DNA of 64,000 nt from Nocardia higoensis NBRC 100133 (GTDB lineage Bacteria > Actinomycetota > Actinomycetes > Mycobacteriales > Mycobacteriaceae). This document shows positions 28,274 to 36,892 of the stretch, piece by piece. The position numbers and the translations under genes were made by a program. How positions within the stretch are numbered: the stretch's first letter is position 1; each line of letters starts with the position of its first letter. The stretch is from NCBI RefSeq assembly GCF_000308595.1, contig NZ_BAGA01000006.1, positions 1 through 64,000 of the forward strand. The letters are read 5' to 3'. The notes under the pieces are model-generated. The model did not search any database. It saw only the letters and a program-made list of their open reading frames with translations, and was not told the origin of the DNA.

Positions 28274-29041
28274 ATGACCTGGCTCGAACAACTGGCGATC
28301 CTGGCGGCCGGTGTGGCCGCGGGTGGCATCAACACCATCGTCGGGTCGGGCACCTTGATCACCTTCCCGGCCCTGCTCGCCTTCGGGCTGCCGCCGGTCA
28401 CCGCGAACGTGTCCAACACCATCGGCCTGGTACCCGGTTCGATCAGCGGCGTGATCGGGTACCGGCGCGAACTCAGCGGCCAGCGCGACCGGCTGCTGCG
28501 GCTGGGCACGGCCTCGCTGCTCGGCGGCATCACCGGCGCGCTGCTGTTGTTGTGGCTGCCCTCGGACGCCTTCGACGCGATCGTGCCGGTGCTGATCATC
28601 CTGGCGTTGATCCTGGTGGTGGTGCAGCCGCGGCTGGCCGCGTGGGTGAAGCGGCGGCGCGAGGAAGGAACCGTCGAAGCGCCCGAACACGGCGGGCTGA
28701 CCCTGTGGGGCGCGGTCTACTGCACCGGCATCTACGGCGGGTATTTCGGCGCGGCCCAGGGCGTGCTGCTGCTCGGCCTGCTCGGCGTGCTCGTGCACGA
28801 GGACATCCAGCGGCTCAATGCCGTGAAGAACGTGCTGGCGCTGCTGGTGAACGCGGTCGCCGCGGCCATCTTCATCATGGTGGCCGAGGTGAACTGGCAG
28901 GCCGTCGCGCTGATCGCGGCCGGATCGATCGTCGGCGGACAGCTGGGCGCGCGGGTCGGGCGGAGGATGCCGCCGAATGTGCTGCGCGCGGTCATCGTCG
29001 TGGTGGGCACCATCGCGGTCGTGCGACTGTTGACCACATGA
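28274..29041 (+). CDS. TSUP (TauE/SafE) family membrane permease
   Basis: 255 residues, about eight transmembrane segments in two halves. The first opens with GVAAGGINTIVGSGTLITFPALLAFG, the usual TauE/SafE signature, and the second with GIYGGYFGAAQGVLLLGLLG. The family exports sulfite or organosulfonates in some bacteria; the substrate here is unknown. Divergent from leuA. Confidence 0.88.
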   Translation: MTWLEQLAILAAGVAAGGINTIVGSGTLITFPALLAFGLPPVTANVSNTIGLVPGSISGVIGYRRELSGQRDRLLRLGTASLLGGITGALLLLWLPSDAFDAIVPVLIILALILVVVQPRLAAWVKRRREEGTVEAPEHGGLTLWGAVYCTGIYGGYFGAAQGVLLLGLLGVLVHEDIQRLNAVKNVLALLVNAVAAAIFIMVAEVNWQAVALIAAGSIVGGQLGARVGRRMPPNVLRAVIVVVGTIAVVRLLTT

Positions 29042-29116
29042 GCTCGACAGGACACGAACCGGATCTCCGCATCGAGGATGACGACATCCGCGGCTGTCAC
29101 AGCGCAGGATGTGCAC

Positions 29117-30928
29117 GTGCGTAGGTGGAAGATCGCGCTGGTGGTCCTTGCCGTGCTCGTCGCGCCCGCACTGGCGGCCGGATGCGCGCAGTCCGCGCGC
29201 GAACTCACGGTGCCGGCCAGGCTGGCCGCGGCGGCCGACGCGGCGCCGACCCCGCAGCTCGACTGGACCGATTGCGAGGACGAGCGGCTCGGAGGGTACC
29301 GCTGCGCACTCGCGACCGTCCCGCTCGACTACAGCAGGTTCGACGGGCCGACCATCGAGATCGCAGTGGTCAAGCAGCCCGCCACCGATCCGGACCGCCG
29401 CGTCGGGACACTGTTCGCGGCAGCGGGCGGGCCGGGTGATTCCGGCCTGGACTGGGCGCGGCGCGGACCGATGTTCACCGGGGAGATCAGCCGTCGCTTC
29501 GACATCGTGACCTTCGACCAGCGCGGCGTCGGGGCCAGCGCGCCGGTGCGCTGTTTCGCCGACGCCGCCGAGCAGGAACGGTTCTGGCGAACCGTGGTGC
29601 TGCCGCCGCTCACCGAGGAACAGCAGCGCGCGTCCGCCCGGGCGAGTCGGGCCTACGCCGAGGGCTGCGCGCGCTACAGCGGGGAGCTGTTGCCGCATCT
29701 GACCACCGTCGACGCCGCGCGGGACCTGGATCTGCTGCGCCGGGCCGTGGGCGAGGACCAGCTCACCTTCACCGGCGGTTCCTACGCCAGCTATCTCGGT
29801 CAGGTCTACGGCGCGCTGTTCGGCGAGCGGGTCCGCGCGCTGCACCTGACCTCGCTGATCGATCCGCAGGCCTACAGCGTCGACACCGCCACCCAGGTGG
29901 CGACCACGGCGGCGGGCACGCACGAGGTGTTCGAGGAGTTCCTGCGGCTGTGCGCGCAGACCGGCGGCGACGGATGCGCGTTCGCCGCCGGCGCCGAGCG
30001 CAGCGACCTGACCGGGGCCGCGCCGTCCGACTCGCCCGGTCCCGGCTCCGGACAGCCCGACCCGGGGCAACCGAGCACCGCAGTGCCCGGCAGCGGATCG
30101 CCGGGTTCCGAGCGGCCCGGTGATGATCAGCCCAGCACCCCGCCGACGAGCAGCGCAGCTCCCGGTGCCGGAAAGGCGGGCGGCTCCGGGGGCGCGCGCG
30201 TGACCACCACCCTCGAGACGGCGGTGGCCGACGAGGCCGCAGACCGCCTGCGCGAGCGCGACGCCGCGTTGTTCGACCGGCTGCGGGCAGGTCCGATCGT
30301 GGTCGGCGCGGGCGAGCGCGCGGTCCCGGTCGACTACGCGCAGGCGGTGCGGGCGCACGCGCTGCTGCTCTACGACGCCCGCCAGGGCTGGCCCGCGCTG
30401 GCGGGGCTGCTCGCCGAATTGGAGCGCGGCCCGGTCGGCGATCCGGAGATCGTGCGCCAGGCTCTGGCCGCGGACATCATCGACGCGAGCTTCCTCGATT
30501 CCTTCGTAGCTATCTCCTGTGCCGACACCGCGCTACCCCGTGATCCGGACCTCTGGCCGGAGTTGGTCGCCCGGGAACCGGACCGCACACCACCGTTCGG
30601 GGCCTTCTGGCTCTATGCCCGTCAGCCGTGCGGGGCGTGGACCGCTCCGGAAGACGATCCGCGCCGTGGTCTGACCCCGTGGACGCTCATATCGGACAAA
30701 CCGGCGCTGCTGGTCAGCAATGAATTCGATCCGGCGACACCGCTGTCCGCCGCCGAGCGGGCACAGCAGGAAATGGTCAACGCCCGGCTTGTCGTGGTCG
30801 AAGAAGGCTACGGGCACCAGCCCACCGGCGACTGTGTCCGCAACCTGCGCGAGCGCTACCTGATCGACCTCCGCCTGCCCGCACCCGGCGCGACCTGCTC
30901 GACCCAGCAGCTTCCTTTCAGCTACTGA
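29117..30928 (+). CDS. Lipoprotein alpha/beta-hydrolase, tripeptidyl-aminopeptidase type
   Basis: About 603 residues. A short positively charged start, a hydrophobic stretch and a lipobox (LAAGC) indicate a membrane-anchored lipoprotein. The hydrolase has the nucleophile motif GGSYAS with Ser about 222, an Asp in EFDPATPL and His in GYGHQPTGD. A TAP-like C-terminal domain is present, as in CaeA/Hip1 and Streptomyces Slp proteases. An unusual Pro/Ser/Gly-rich insertion of about 60 residues splits the lid region (bases about 30010-30200). GTG at 29117 is preferred over 29111 because of the AGGAT upstream; either gives the same lipobox. Confidence 0.8.
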   Translation: MRRWKIALVVLAVLVAPALAAGCAQSARELTVPARLAAAADAAPTPQLDWTDCEDERLGGYRCALATVPLDYSRFDGPTIEIAVVKQPATDPDRRVGTLFAAAGGPGDSGLDWARRGPMFTGEISRRFDIVTFDQRGVGASAPVRCFADAAEQERFWRTVVLPPLTEEQQRASARASRAYAEGCARYSGELLPHLTTVDAARDLDLLRRAVGEDQLTFTGGSYASYLGQVYGALFGERVRALHLTSLIDPQAYSVDTATQVATTAAGTHEVFEEFLRLCAQTGGDGCAFAAGAERSDLTGAAPSDSPGPGSGQPDPGQPSTAVPGSGSPGSERPGDDQPSTPPTSSAAPGAGKAGGSGGARVTTTLETAVADEAADRLRERDAALFDRLRAGPIVVGAGERAVPVDYAQAVRAHALLLYDARQGWPALAGLLAELERGPVGDPEIVRQALAADIIDASFLDSFVAISCADTALPRDPDLWPELVAREPDRTPPFGAFWLYARQPCGAWTAPEDDPRRGLTPWTLISDKPALLVSNEFDPATPLSAAERAQQEMVNARLVVVEEGYGHQPTGDCVRNLRERYLIDLRLPAPGATCSTQQLPFSY

Positions 30929-30979
30929 GCCCCTGGTCACACCCCGGATTCCGCGGTTCCACCCCGACATGTCGCGCGC

Positions 30980-30985
30980 TATCCT
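30980..30985 (+). promoter_or_regulatory. -10-like element (TATCCT) before the cholesterol oxidase-like gene
   Basis: TAnnnT hexamer 34 bases before the GTG at 31020. It would give a short leader with the GGAGGTGG ribosome site. Confidence 0.3.
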
Positions 30986-31019
30986 GCCTGCGCCATGCGT
31001 GATTGATGGAGGTGGCCCG

Positions 31020-32639
31020 GTGCGCAGACGCGCCCTGTTCAAGGCGGCCGGTGTGGCGGCATTGTTCGCCGGAGCGAGTTCGATCTCGGGAGTGCGACCC
31101 GCCGCCGCGGAGCCGTTCTGGTACGACCTGTTCCGCGAGTGGGTTCCGGAGATCTTCCAGCCCCTTCCGGTCCCGCCCGGACACTCCACCGCCCTGGTCA
31201 TCGGTTCCGGTTTCGGCGCGTCGGTGACCGCGTTGCGCCTGGCGCAGGCCGGGATCCAGACCTCCGTGCTCGAACGCGGCTCGCGCTGGCCCAACGATCC
31301 GTGGCGGGAGATCTTCACCGGCGACGATCTGCCGGACGGTCGCGGCTTCTGGCATCGCACCAGCTTCACCGGCGTCACCAAGGTGCCGATGAGCTTCTCC
31401 TCCTTCGGCGGCGTGCTCGACTGCACCGAGTATCCGGGCATCGACGTCTGGCGCGCGGCGGCGGTCGGCGGCGGCTCGGTGATCTTCAGCGGCGTGATGG
31501 TCGCCCCGCCGCGCAAGCTGTTCGACGCGGTGTTCGGCGGCCTCGTCGATTACGGCGAACTCGACCGCGTCTATTACCCGCGGGTCCGGCAGCTGCTGCG
31601 GCTGAGCCCCATGCCCGCCGACATCTACGAATCCGCGCCGTTCGCGCATTCGCGCGCCTGGGATCAGCAGGTGCGCGCGGCCGGCTACGAGCCCCAGCCG
31701 AACGACTCGATCTTCGACTGGGACATCGTGCGCGCCGAGTTGGCCGGCGCGGTGCGGGCCTCGGCGACGGTGGCCCGCAGCAACCTCGGCAACTCCAACG
31801 GGGCCAAGTTCGACCTGAACAAGAACTATCTGAAATACGCCGAGGACACCGGCAAGGCCGCGGTCTATCCGGGGCAGCGGGTCGACGCGATCGCCCGTGA
31901 ATCCGGCGGCCGGTACGCGGTCACCGTCACGACTTTGGATCCGACCGGCGCCGAATTGGGCACCCGCACGCTGACCTGCGACAAACTCTTCCTCGGCGCG
32001 GGCTCGATCGGCACCTCCGAACTCCTGGTCCGGGCGCGGGCCACCGGCGCGCTGCCCGATCTGAACGAGCACATCGGTGATGGCTGGGGCACCAACGGCG
32101 ACGTGGTGCTGGCCAGGGGCGTGAGCAGTCTGGACGGGTTCGGTCAGGGCGTGCCCAGCGCGAGCCGTGTGCACGACGACTCGGACGTACCGCTGACCCT
32201 GGAGAACTGGTACATCCCGGGCATCCCGGTGGAGACCGGCGCGCTCGCCTCGCTCGGCATGGTGCTCGACTCGGCGCGCACCCGGCTCCACTACGACCCG
32301 GCCACCGACGCGGTCGGCCTGAACTGGAACCCCGCCGACCGGGAGCGGGTGGTCGATATCGCGCGCACCGTGGACGAGCGGATCGCCGCGAAGTCCGGCT
32401 CGCTGCTCGGCTTCCGCTCGCTGGGCTACGACGCCAACGGGCTGTTCACCGCGCACCCGCTCGGCGGCGCGGTGCTGGGCCGGGCCACCGACGAGTACGG
32501 CCGCGTGCACGGCCACCCCGGGCTGTATGTGGTGGACGGGGCGATGATCCCCGGCAGCACCGCCACGGTGAATCCCTCGCTGACCATCGCCGCCCTCGCC
32601 GAGCGCAATATCGAGCGGATCCTGCGGGACGGTCGCTGA
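31020..32639 (+). CDS. GMC-type oxidoreductase, cholesterol-oxidase-like, secreted
   Basis: 539 residues. An Arg-rich start and hydrophobic core form a signal peptide to about residue 30. The FAD motif VIGSGFGAS (60-68) begins the flavin domain. The C-terminal part has HPLGGAVLG, with the active-site His, and ATVNPSLTIAALAERN, with the active-site Asn of class I cholesterol oxidases. It would oxidise the 3-beta-hydroxyl of sterols to a ketone outside the cell. GTG at 31020 with GGAGGTGG upstream is preferred to the ATG at 30969. Substrate is inferred from family. Confidence 0.8.
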   Translation: MRRRALFKAAGVAALFAGASSISGVRPAAAEPFWYDLFREWVPEIFQPLPVPPGHSTALVIGSGFGASVTALRLAQAGIQTSVLERGSRWPNDPWREIFTGDDLPDGRGFWHRTSFTGVTKVPMSFSSFGGVLDCTEYPGIDVWRAAAVGGGSVIFSGVMVAPPRKLFDAVFGGLVDYGELDRVYYPRVRQLLRLSPMPADIYESAPFAHSRAWDQQVRAAGYEPQPNDSIFDWDIVRAELAGAVRASATVARSNLGNSNGAKFDLNKNYLKYAEDTGKAAVYPGQRVDAIARESGGRYAVTVTTLDPTGAELGTRTLTCDKLFLGAGSIGTSELLVRARATGALPDLNEHIGDGWGTNGDVVLARGVSSLDGFGQGVPSASRVHDDSDVPLTLENWYIPGIPVETGALASLGMVLDSARTRLHYDPATDAVGLNWNPADRERVVDIARTVDERIAAKSGSLLGFRSLGYDANGLFTAHPLGGAVLGRATDEYGRVHGHPGLYVVDGAMIPGSTATVNPSLTIAALAERNIERILRDGR

Positions 32640-32733
32640 GCGGGACGAGAGTGCTTCCGGCGGGCGCGGGTTCGTCCGTTTCGAGAGGGTGCGCCGGTTA
32701 CCCTCGATCGGGACCGGCGTCGAAGGGAACATC

Positions 32734-33618
32734 GTGGTAGCGAGCACCGCCAACTCGGAATACGGCGCCGCGCCGGAGCCGGAGTCCGGGGAGTACCCGC
32801 GCAAGCCGCCCGCGTTCGCGATCGATTTCGCGATGCTGGGACTGGCGCTGGTCTCGGTGGTGCTGGTGGTCTGGATCAGCTTCTTCGACGTCCCCGAGAA
32901 CACCTACCGCACCGTCGTGGCCGTGGACTACGCGATCTGCGCGATCTTCGCCGCGGAGTTCCTGTGGCGCTGGCACCGGGCGGGCTGGCCGTGGACGTTC
33001 CCACTGATCTACTGGTACGAAGTGCTCGGCATGATCCCGGTGGCCAGCCCGATCTTCCGCAGTCTGCGGCTGCTGCGCATCGTGGTGATCCTGGTGCGCC
33101 TGGCCAGGGTCGCCGACCGCGCGTTCGGCGACCGGGTGACCGCCGCGGTGGTCGGTCGGTTCGTGCGCACCATCGTCGATGTCATCAAGCGCCCGATGAC
33201 CATCGCGGTGCTCGACGAGGTGGCGCACGTGCTGCGTACCGGGCACTACACCCGCAACATCGCGGCCGCGTTGGAGGAGAACCGCGCGGAGATGGACGAG
33301 ATGATCGTCGAACTCATCAAGAAGGATCCGCAGGCGGGCAAGGTCCGCTACATCCCGTTCCACGACGAGATCATCCGGCTGATCGCCGACACCACGTTCC
33401 GCATCGTCTTCCAGGTGCTGGCCGATCCACGCACCGATGAACTGGTCTCGGACATGATCAGGGAGAACGTCGACCAGATCCGCGGCGCGGTGCGCGACGG
33501 GGTGCGGGTCGCGCCCGCGGCGTACGGGGTCACACACCATCACGAGACGGCGCGGCACAATCTCGGCAACTGCGAACCCGGCGAATGCGCCGACGACCGT
33601 ATCCCGCCGGTGCGTTGA
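32734..33618 (+). CDS. Voltage-sensor-domain membrane protein without a pore
   Basis: 294 residues. Four hydrophobic segments at about 29-50, 60-80, 88-105 and 109-127 form an S1-S4 arrangement. The fourth has Arg at 109, 112, 115, 122 and 125, the spacing of a voltage-sensing S4 helix, and acidic residues lie in S2. After S4 come about 165 soluble, mostly helical residues and a His-rich tail. No S5-S6 pair or selectivity filter exists. Could be a voltage sensor coupled to a cytoplasmic output, or a proton conductor. GTG start at 32734 with AGGGAA upstream. Confidence 0.7.
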   Translation: MVASTANSEYGAAPEPESGEYPRKPPAFAIDFAMLGLALVSVVLVVWISFFDVPENTYRTVVAVDYAICAIFAAEFLWRWHRAGWPWTFPLIYWYEVLGMIPVASPIFRSLRLLRIVVILVRLARVADRAFGDRVTAAVVGRFVRTIVDVIKRPMTIAVLDEVAHVLRTGHYTRNIAAALEENRAEMDEMIVELIKKDPQAGKVRYIPFHDEIIRLIADTTFRIVFQVLADPRTDELVSDMIRENVDQIRGAVRDGVRVAPAAYGVTHHHETARHNLGNCEPGECADDRIPPVR

Positions 33619-33631
33619 TTATTCGATTTCG

Positions 33632-34087
33632 CTATATCGTGTGGTAGTTCTCGGATTCCGGGAAGCTCTCGGCGAATTCGGCGAAATTCTGTGCCGCCGT
33701 TTCGTGCCAGCGCTGCACCGTGCGTTTCATCAGCAGCCCGGGCAACGGCATCCGGGACTGTAATTCCAGGTGGTACCAGACCTGGGTGCCGCCGGAGTTC
33801 GCGGCCACTTCGAACCAGCCGCCGCCGCCGATGCCGCGCGAGCTGTCGACCACCTGCCAGGCGGCGCGATTACCGGTCCACTCGTATTCGAGGACCTGGA
33901 GATCGGAGCTGCCGAGGACGTCGGCTGTGACATAGACCCGGTGCGGCCTGCCGTCCTCGTGCCGTGTCGCCACCCGGGCATCGCTGTACATCGACCATTC
34001 CGGAAGCATTTCGATCGCCGCCACGAGGTCGAGGATGTGCTCGGGTCCGGCGTCGACCGTGAAGCGGATATCGGTTTTCGTGCGCAT
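33632..34087 (-). CDS. SRPBCC family protein
   Basis: 151 residues. Polyketide-cyclase/START-type pattern: TDIRFTVDAGPEHILDLVAAIEMLPEW at the start, a central beta-sheet and a long C-terminal helix (MKRTVQRWHETAAQNFAEFAES). Probably binds a lipid-like ligand. ATG at 34087 has GGAGGTACC upstream; a longer frame to 34156 has no such site. Convergent with the voltage-sensor gene. Confidence 0.75.
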   Translation of the reverse strand: MRTKTDIRFTVDAGPEHILDLVAAIEMLPEWSMYSDARVATRHEDGRPHRVYVTADVLGSSDLQVLEYEWTGNRAAWQVVDSSRGIGGGGWFEVAANSGGTQVWYHLELQSRMPLPGLLMKRTVQRWHETAAQNFAEFAESFPESENYHTI

Positions 34088-34322
34088 AGCGGGTACCTCC
34101 GCCCCCCGGTGGATCGATCTCGGCCGATTCTGCACAGCGCCGTTCCGATCCGTCAACCACGGGTTTTGCGCCGATTCGGGGCTACTCGCGAGTACGGCCG
34201 CGGGGCCGATTCCGGGGGTAGTGGCGGGCGGATGTGTGTAACTGCCGATAGAAGCGCTCGGCGGCCTTCCGCGTGAGCAATTTCGCTATCTTCGCGCGCC
34301 GCGTATTCCGGTGACTTTTATC

Positions 34323-34349
34323 ACAGTTTGATCACGGAGTGATCACTGT
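34323..34349. repeat. AT-rich palindrome, operator or hairpin
   Basis: TGATCAC-GGA-GTGATCA (34329-34345) is a perfect 7-3-7 inverted repeat. Outer arms ACAGT/ACTGT (34323-34327, 34345-34349) extend the pairing with a small bulge. It sits in the 315-base gap between the YjbQ and SRPBCC genes. There is no T tract, so a protein-binding site is as likely as a terminator. Nothing else in this gap is assignable. Confidence 0.45.
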
Positions 34350-34402
34350 TCCGAGATCGATCGCGGGCGAGTCGGAGGGACGCCCTGTCCGGGGCCGGTG
34401 GG

Positions 34403-34825
34403 TCAGGACGGATCGGCCAAGAACGACAGTCGCACCTGCCGGTCCGGATTGTCGACATTGAGGTCGACCAATGCGATCGACTGCCAGGTGCCCAGCGCGA
34501 GGCGGCCGTCGAGTACCGGCACCGTCGCGTACGGCGCGATCAGCGCGGGCATCACATGCGAGCGGCCGTGTCCCCGCGAGCCGTGCGCGTGCCGCCAGCG
34601 GTCGTCGGGGGGCAGCAGGTCGCGCAGCGACGCCAGCAGGTCGTCGTCGCTGCGGGCGCCGAGTTCGAGTACCGCGATGCCCGCGGTGGCGTGTGGAACG
34701 AAGACGTGCAGCAGTCCGTCGCCGCCGGTGTCGGCGGCGAACTTCGCGCACTCGGGGGTCAGGTCGTGCACCACTTCGGACCGGCCGGTGTGCACGTCGA
34801 TCACGATGCTCTTCATGGGCATCAT
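34403..34825 (-). CDS. YjbQ/UPF0047 family protein
   Basis: 140 residues. Conserved signature HATAGIAVLE near the N-terminal third and HGSRGHGRSHVMPALI, followed by LGTWQSIALVDL. This small beta-barrel trimer family shows weak thiamine-phosphate synthase activity in some members; its cellular role is uncertain. Three clustered ATG codons (34825, 34822, 34816) leave the exact start open. Confidence 0.85.
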   Translation of the reverse strand: MMPMKSIVIDVHTGRSEVVHDLTPECAKFAADTGGDGLLHVFVPHATAGIAVLELGARSDDDLLASLRDLLPPDDRWRHAHGSRGHGRSHVMPALIAPYATVPVLDGRLALGTWQSIALVDLNVDNPDRQVRLSFLADPS

Positions 34826-34879
34826 GTTCGTCGCGCGTGGCGCGGTCATCAAGGCGGCGGGCGGCTGTGCCCGACGCTG

Positions 34880-34916
34880 TTGACATCACCTGATGCAACA
34901 TGAATCATGTGATTCA
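34880..34916 (+). promoter_or_regulatory. Promoter -35 TTGACA and overlapping 16-bp palindrome
   Basis: TTGACA at 34880-34885 is a consensus -35. The expected -10 position (34903-34908) lies inside TGAATCA-TG-TGATTCA (34901-34916), a perfect inverted repeat of the TetR-operator kind. Binding there would block transcription of the lipase-SDR operon. The divergent YjbQ gene could also be affected. Confidence 0.6.
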
Positions 34917-34987
34917 CATGATGGTCCGTTCCGGGCCCGCCGCGACGCGCCGTGCGGTGGCCGGGGCGTAGCCGGAGAGGCGAAGCA

Positions 34988-35974
34988 ATGACGCTCACCC
35001 CCGAACCCCGCCACCATCCGGACCGGGGCAGGCCGAGTCTGCAGTCGGCGATAGCGACCCGGCTGGTGCGCGAACTGGTGCGCCCGGTGCTTCGGCACGC
35101 GCCGGTCACCCCGCCGGTGCTGCGGGCGGCCGCTCCGCTGATCGACCTCGCCGCCCGGCTGTTGCCGGTGCGCACCGAGTTCGATGTGCAGACCCTTCGC
35201 GAGCAGGGGGTGCACTGCGAGATCGTCCGGGCCGAGGGCGTGGCGAGAGACTTCGCCCACGGCGCCGTCCTCTACTTCCACGGCGGCGGCTTCGTCGCGG
35301 GCGGCTTCCACACCCATCGCCGGCTGGCGGCCGCCCTGTCGGAGCGGACCCGCCTGCCGGTGATCCAGGTGCGCTATCGCTATCTGCCCGACGCCACGGT
35401 GCCGGAGTCGATGCGCGACTGCCTGGACGCCTACCGCTGGCTCCTCGGCCGGGGCGCCGCAGCCGAGTCGGTGGTGTTCGCGGGCGACTCGGCGGGCGGC
35501 TTCCTCGCGCTGAGCACCGCCCTCGGCACGGCGGCGGCGACACTGCCCGCGCCGGGTGCGGTGGTCGCGGTCAGCCCCTGGCTCGATCTGGATACGGCCG
35601 GGAAACTGGCCCACCGCAATGTGGCCACCGAGGCGTACCTGCCCGCCGCCGTCTTCACCCGCATCGCCGAACTCGGCTGCTACGTCGACGGTCGTCTCGA
35701 CCCGGCGCTGTCGCCGGTCAACGGCGATATCGCCGCCCTGCCGCCGACCCTGCTGCTGGCCTGCGAGGACGAGTTCTTGCGGCTGGACTCCGAGGTCATG
35801 GCGGCCCGGCTGGCCGCCGCGGGTGTGCCGCACGAACTGCACATCTGGCGCGGGCAGATCCACGCCTTCCCCGCGGTGTTCCCCTACCTGCCCGAGAGCA
35901 GGGAGGTCACCGAGGTGATCGCCCGTTTCGTCCACGAGCACGTGCGCACCGCGGTCGCCGACTCGGCGGCCTGA
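34988..35974 (+). CDS. Alpha/beta-hydrolase, hormone-sensitive-lipase family (LipR-like)
   Basis: 328 residues. Oxyanion motif HGGG at 98-101, nucleophile GDSAGG with Ser168, Asp in ACEDEFLRLD and His in GQIHAFP. Esterase or lipase acting on short or medium acyl esters. First gene of a three-gene operon with an SDR and a SnoaL-like protein. The lipase-SDR pair resembles lipR-sadH of the mycobacterial mymA operon, which adapts the envelope to acid; that is inference. ATG at 34988 with GGAGAGG upstream. Confidence 0.82.
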   Translation: MTLTPEPRHHPDRGRPSLQSAIATRLVRELVRPVLRHAPVTPPVLRAAAPLIDLAARLLPVRTEFDVQTLREQGVHCEIVRAEGVARDFAHGAVLYFHGGGFVAGGFHTHRRLAAALSERTRLPVIQVRYRYLPDATVPESMRDCLDAYRWLLGRGAAAESVVFAGDSAGGFLALSTALGTAAATLPAPGAVVAVSPWLDLDTAGKLAHRNVATEAYLPAAVFTRIAELGCYVDGRLDPALSPVNGDIAALPPTLLLACEDEFLRLDSEVMAARLAAAGVPHELHIWRGQIHAFPAVFPYLPESREVTEVIARFVHEHVRTAVADSAA

Positions 35975-36019
35975 ACGCCTGCAGCCACCACCCACGCCTC
36001 GACCCACCAGGGGGAAACA

Positions 36020-36847
36020 ATGTCAGAGCACTACCGGGGCCACGTCGCCGTCGTCACCGGCGCGGCCTCCGGAATGGGCCGCGAACTCGCCGTCGAGCTG
36101 GCCAGGCGCGGTGCGCGGCTGGCGCTGTGCGATGTCGACGCGGCCGGGCTCGCCGAGACCGCGGCCCGCTGCCGGGTGCAGCGCGCCGAGGTGCTGACCG
36201 AGGTCGTCGACGTCTCGCAGTTCGACCAGGTGCGGCGCTTCGCCGACGCCGTGGTCGAGCGCTACGGCGTGGTGAACGACCTGTTCAACAATGCGGGCAT
36301 CGGCTTCGTCGGCACCGTGGAGCGCAGCGAGCTGAAGGACATCGCCCGCGTCGTCGACATCGACTTCTGGGGCGTCGTGCACGGTGTCAAAGCGTTCCTG
36401 CCGCATCTGATCGCCTCCGGCGCGGGGCGCATCGCCAACACCTCGAGCGTATTCGGGCTGTTCTCCGCGCCCAGTCAAAGTGCTTACAACGCCGCGAAAT
36501 TCGCGGTGCGCGGCTTCACCGAATCGCTGCGCCAAGAGATGCAGATCGCCGGGCATCCGGTCAGCGTCAGCGTCGTCCATCCCGGCGGAGTTCGCACCCC
36601 CATCGCCAGGAACGCGACCGGCGTGGACGACGCCGAGCTGGCGAACCTGGCCGCGTTGTTCGAGCGCAATGCGATGACCAGCCCCGAGCGCGCCGCGCGG
36701 ATCATCCTGGACGGCACCGCCGCCGGGAAAACCAAGATCCTGGTCGGCCCCGACGCCAAGGCGGCCGACCTGCTGGTGCGCGTGCTCGGCGGCTCCTATG
36801 CGGGTCTGCTCGCCAAGGCGAGCGCTCGCCTGTTCAACGGCCGATAG
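36020..36847 (+). CDS. Short-chain dehydrogenase/reductase (SadH-like)
   Basis: 275 residues. NAD(P)-binding TGAASGMG at 13-20, NNAG at about 92-95, catalytic Ser in NTSSVFG and Tyr156-x3-Lys160 (YNAAK). Oxidises an alcohol or reduces a ketone; likely acts with the upstream esterase on a shared lipid. ATG start after a GGGGGAAA ribosome site, 45 bases after the lipase gene. Confidence 0.9.
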   Translation: MSEHYRGHVAVVTGAASGMGRELAVELARRGARLALCDVDAAGLAETAARCRVQRAEVLTEVVDVSQFDQVRRFADAVVERYGVVNDLFNNAGIGFVGTVERSELKDIARVVDIDFWGVVHGVKAFLPHLIASGAGRIANTSSVFGLFSAPSQSAYNAAKFAVRGFTESLRQEMQIAGHPVSVSVVHPGGVRTPIARNATGVDDAELANLAALFERNAMTSPERAARIILDGTAAGKTKILVGPDAKAADLLVRVLGGSYAGLLAKASARLFNGR

Positions 36848-36892
36848 CGGCATCACACCCATCACAAGCGTCACCACCGACGAGGGAGCGTC

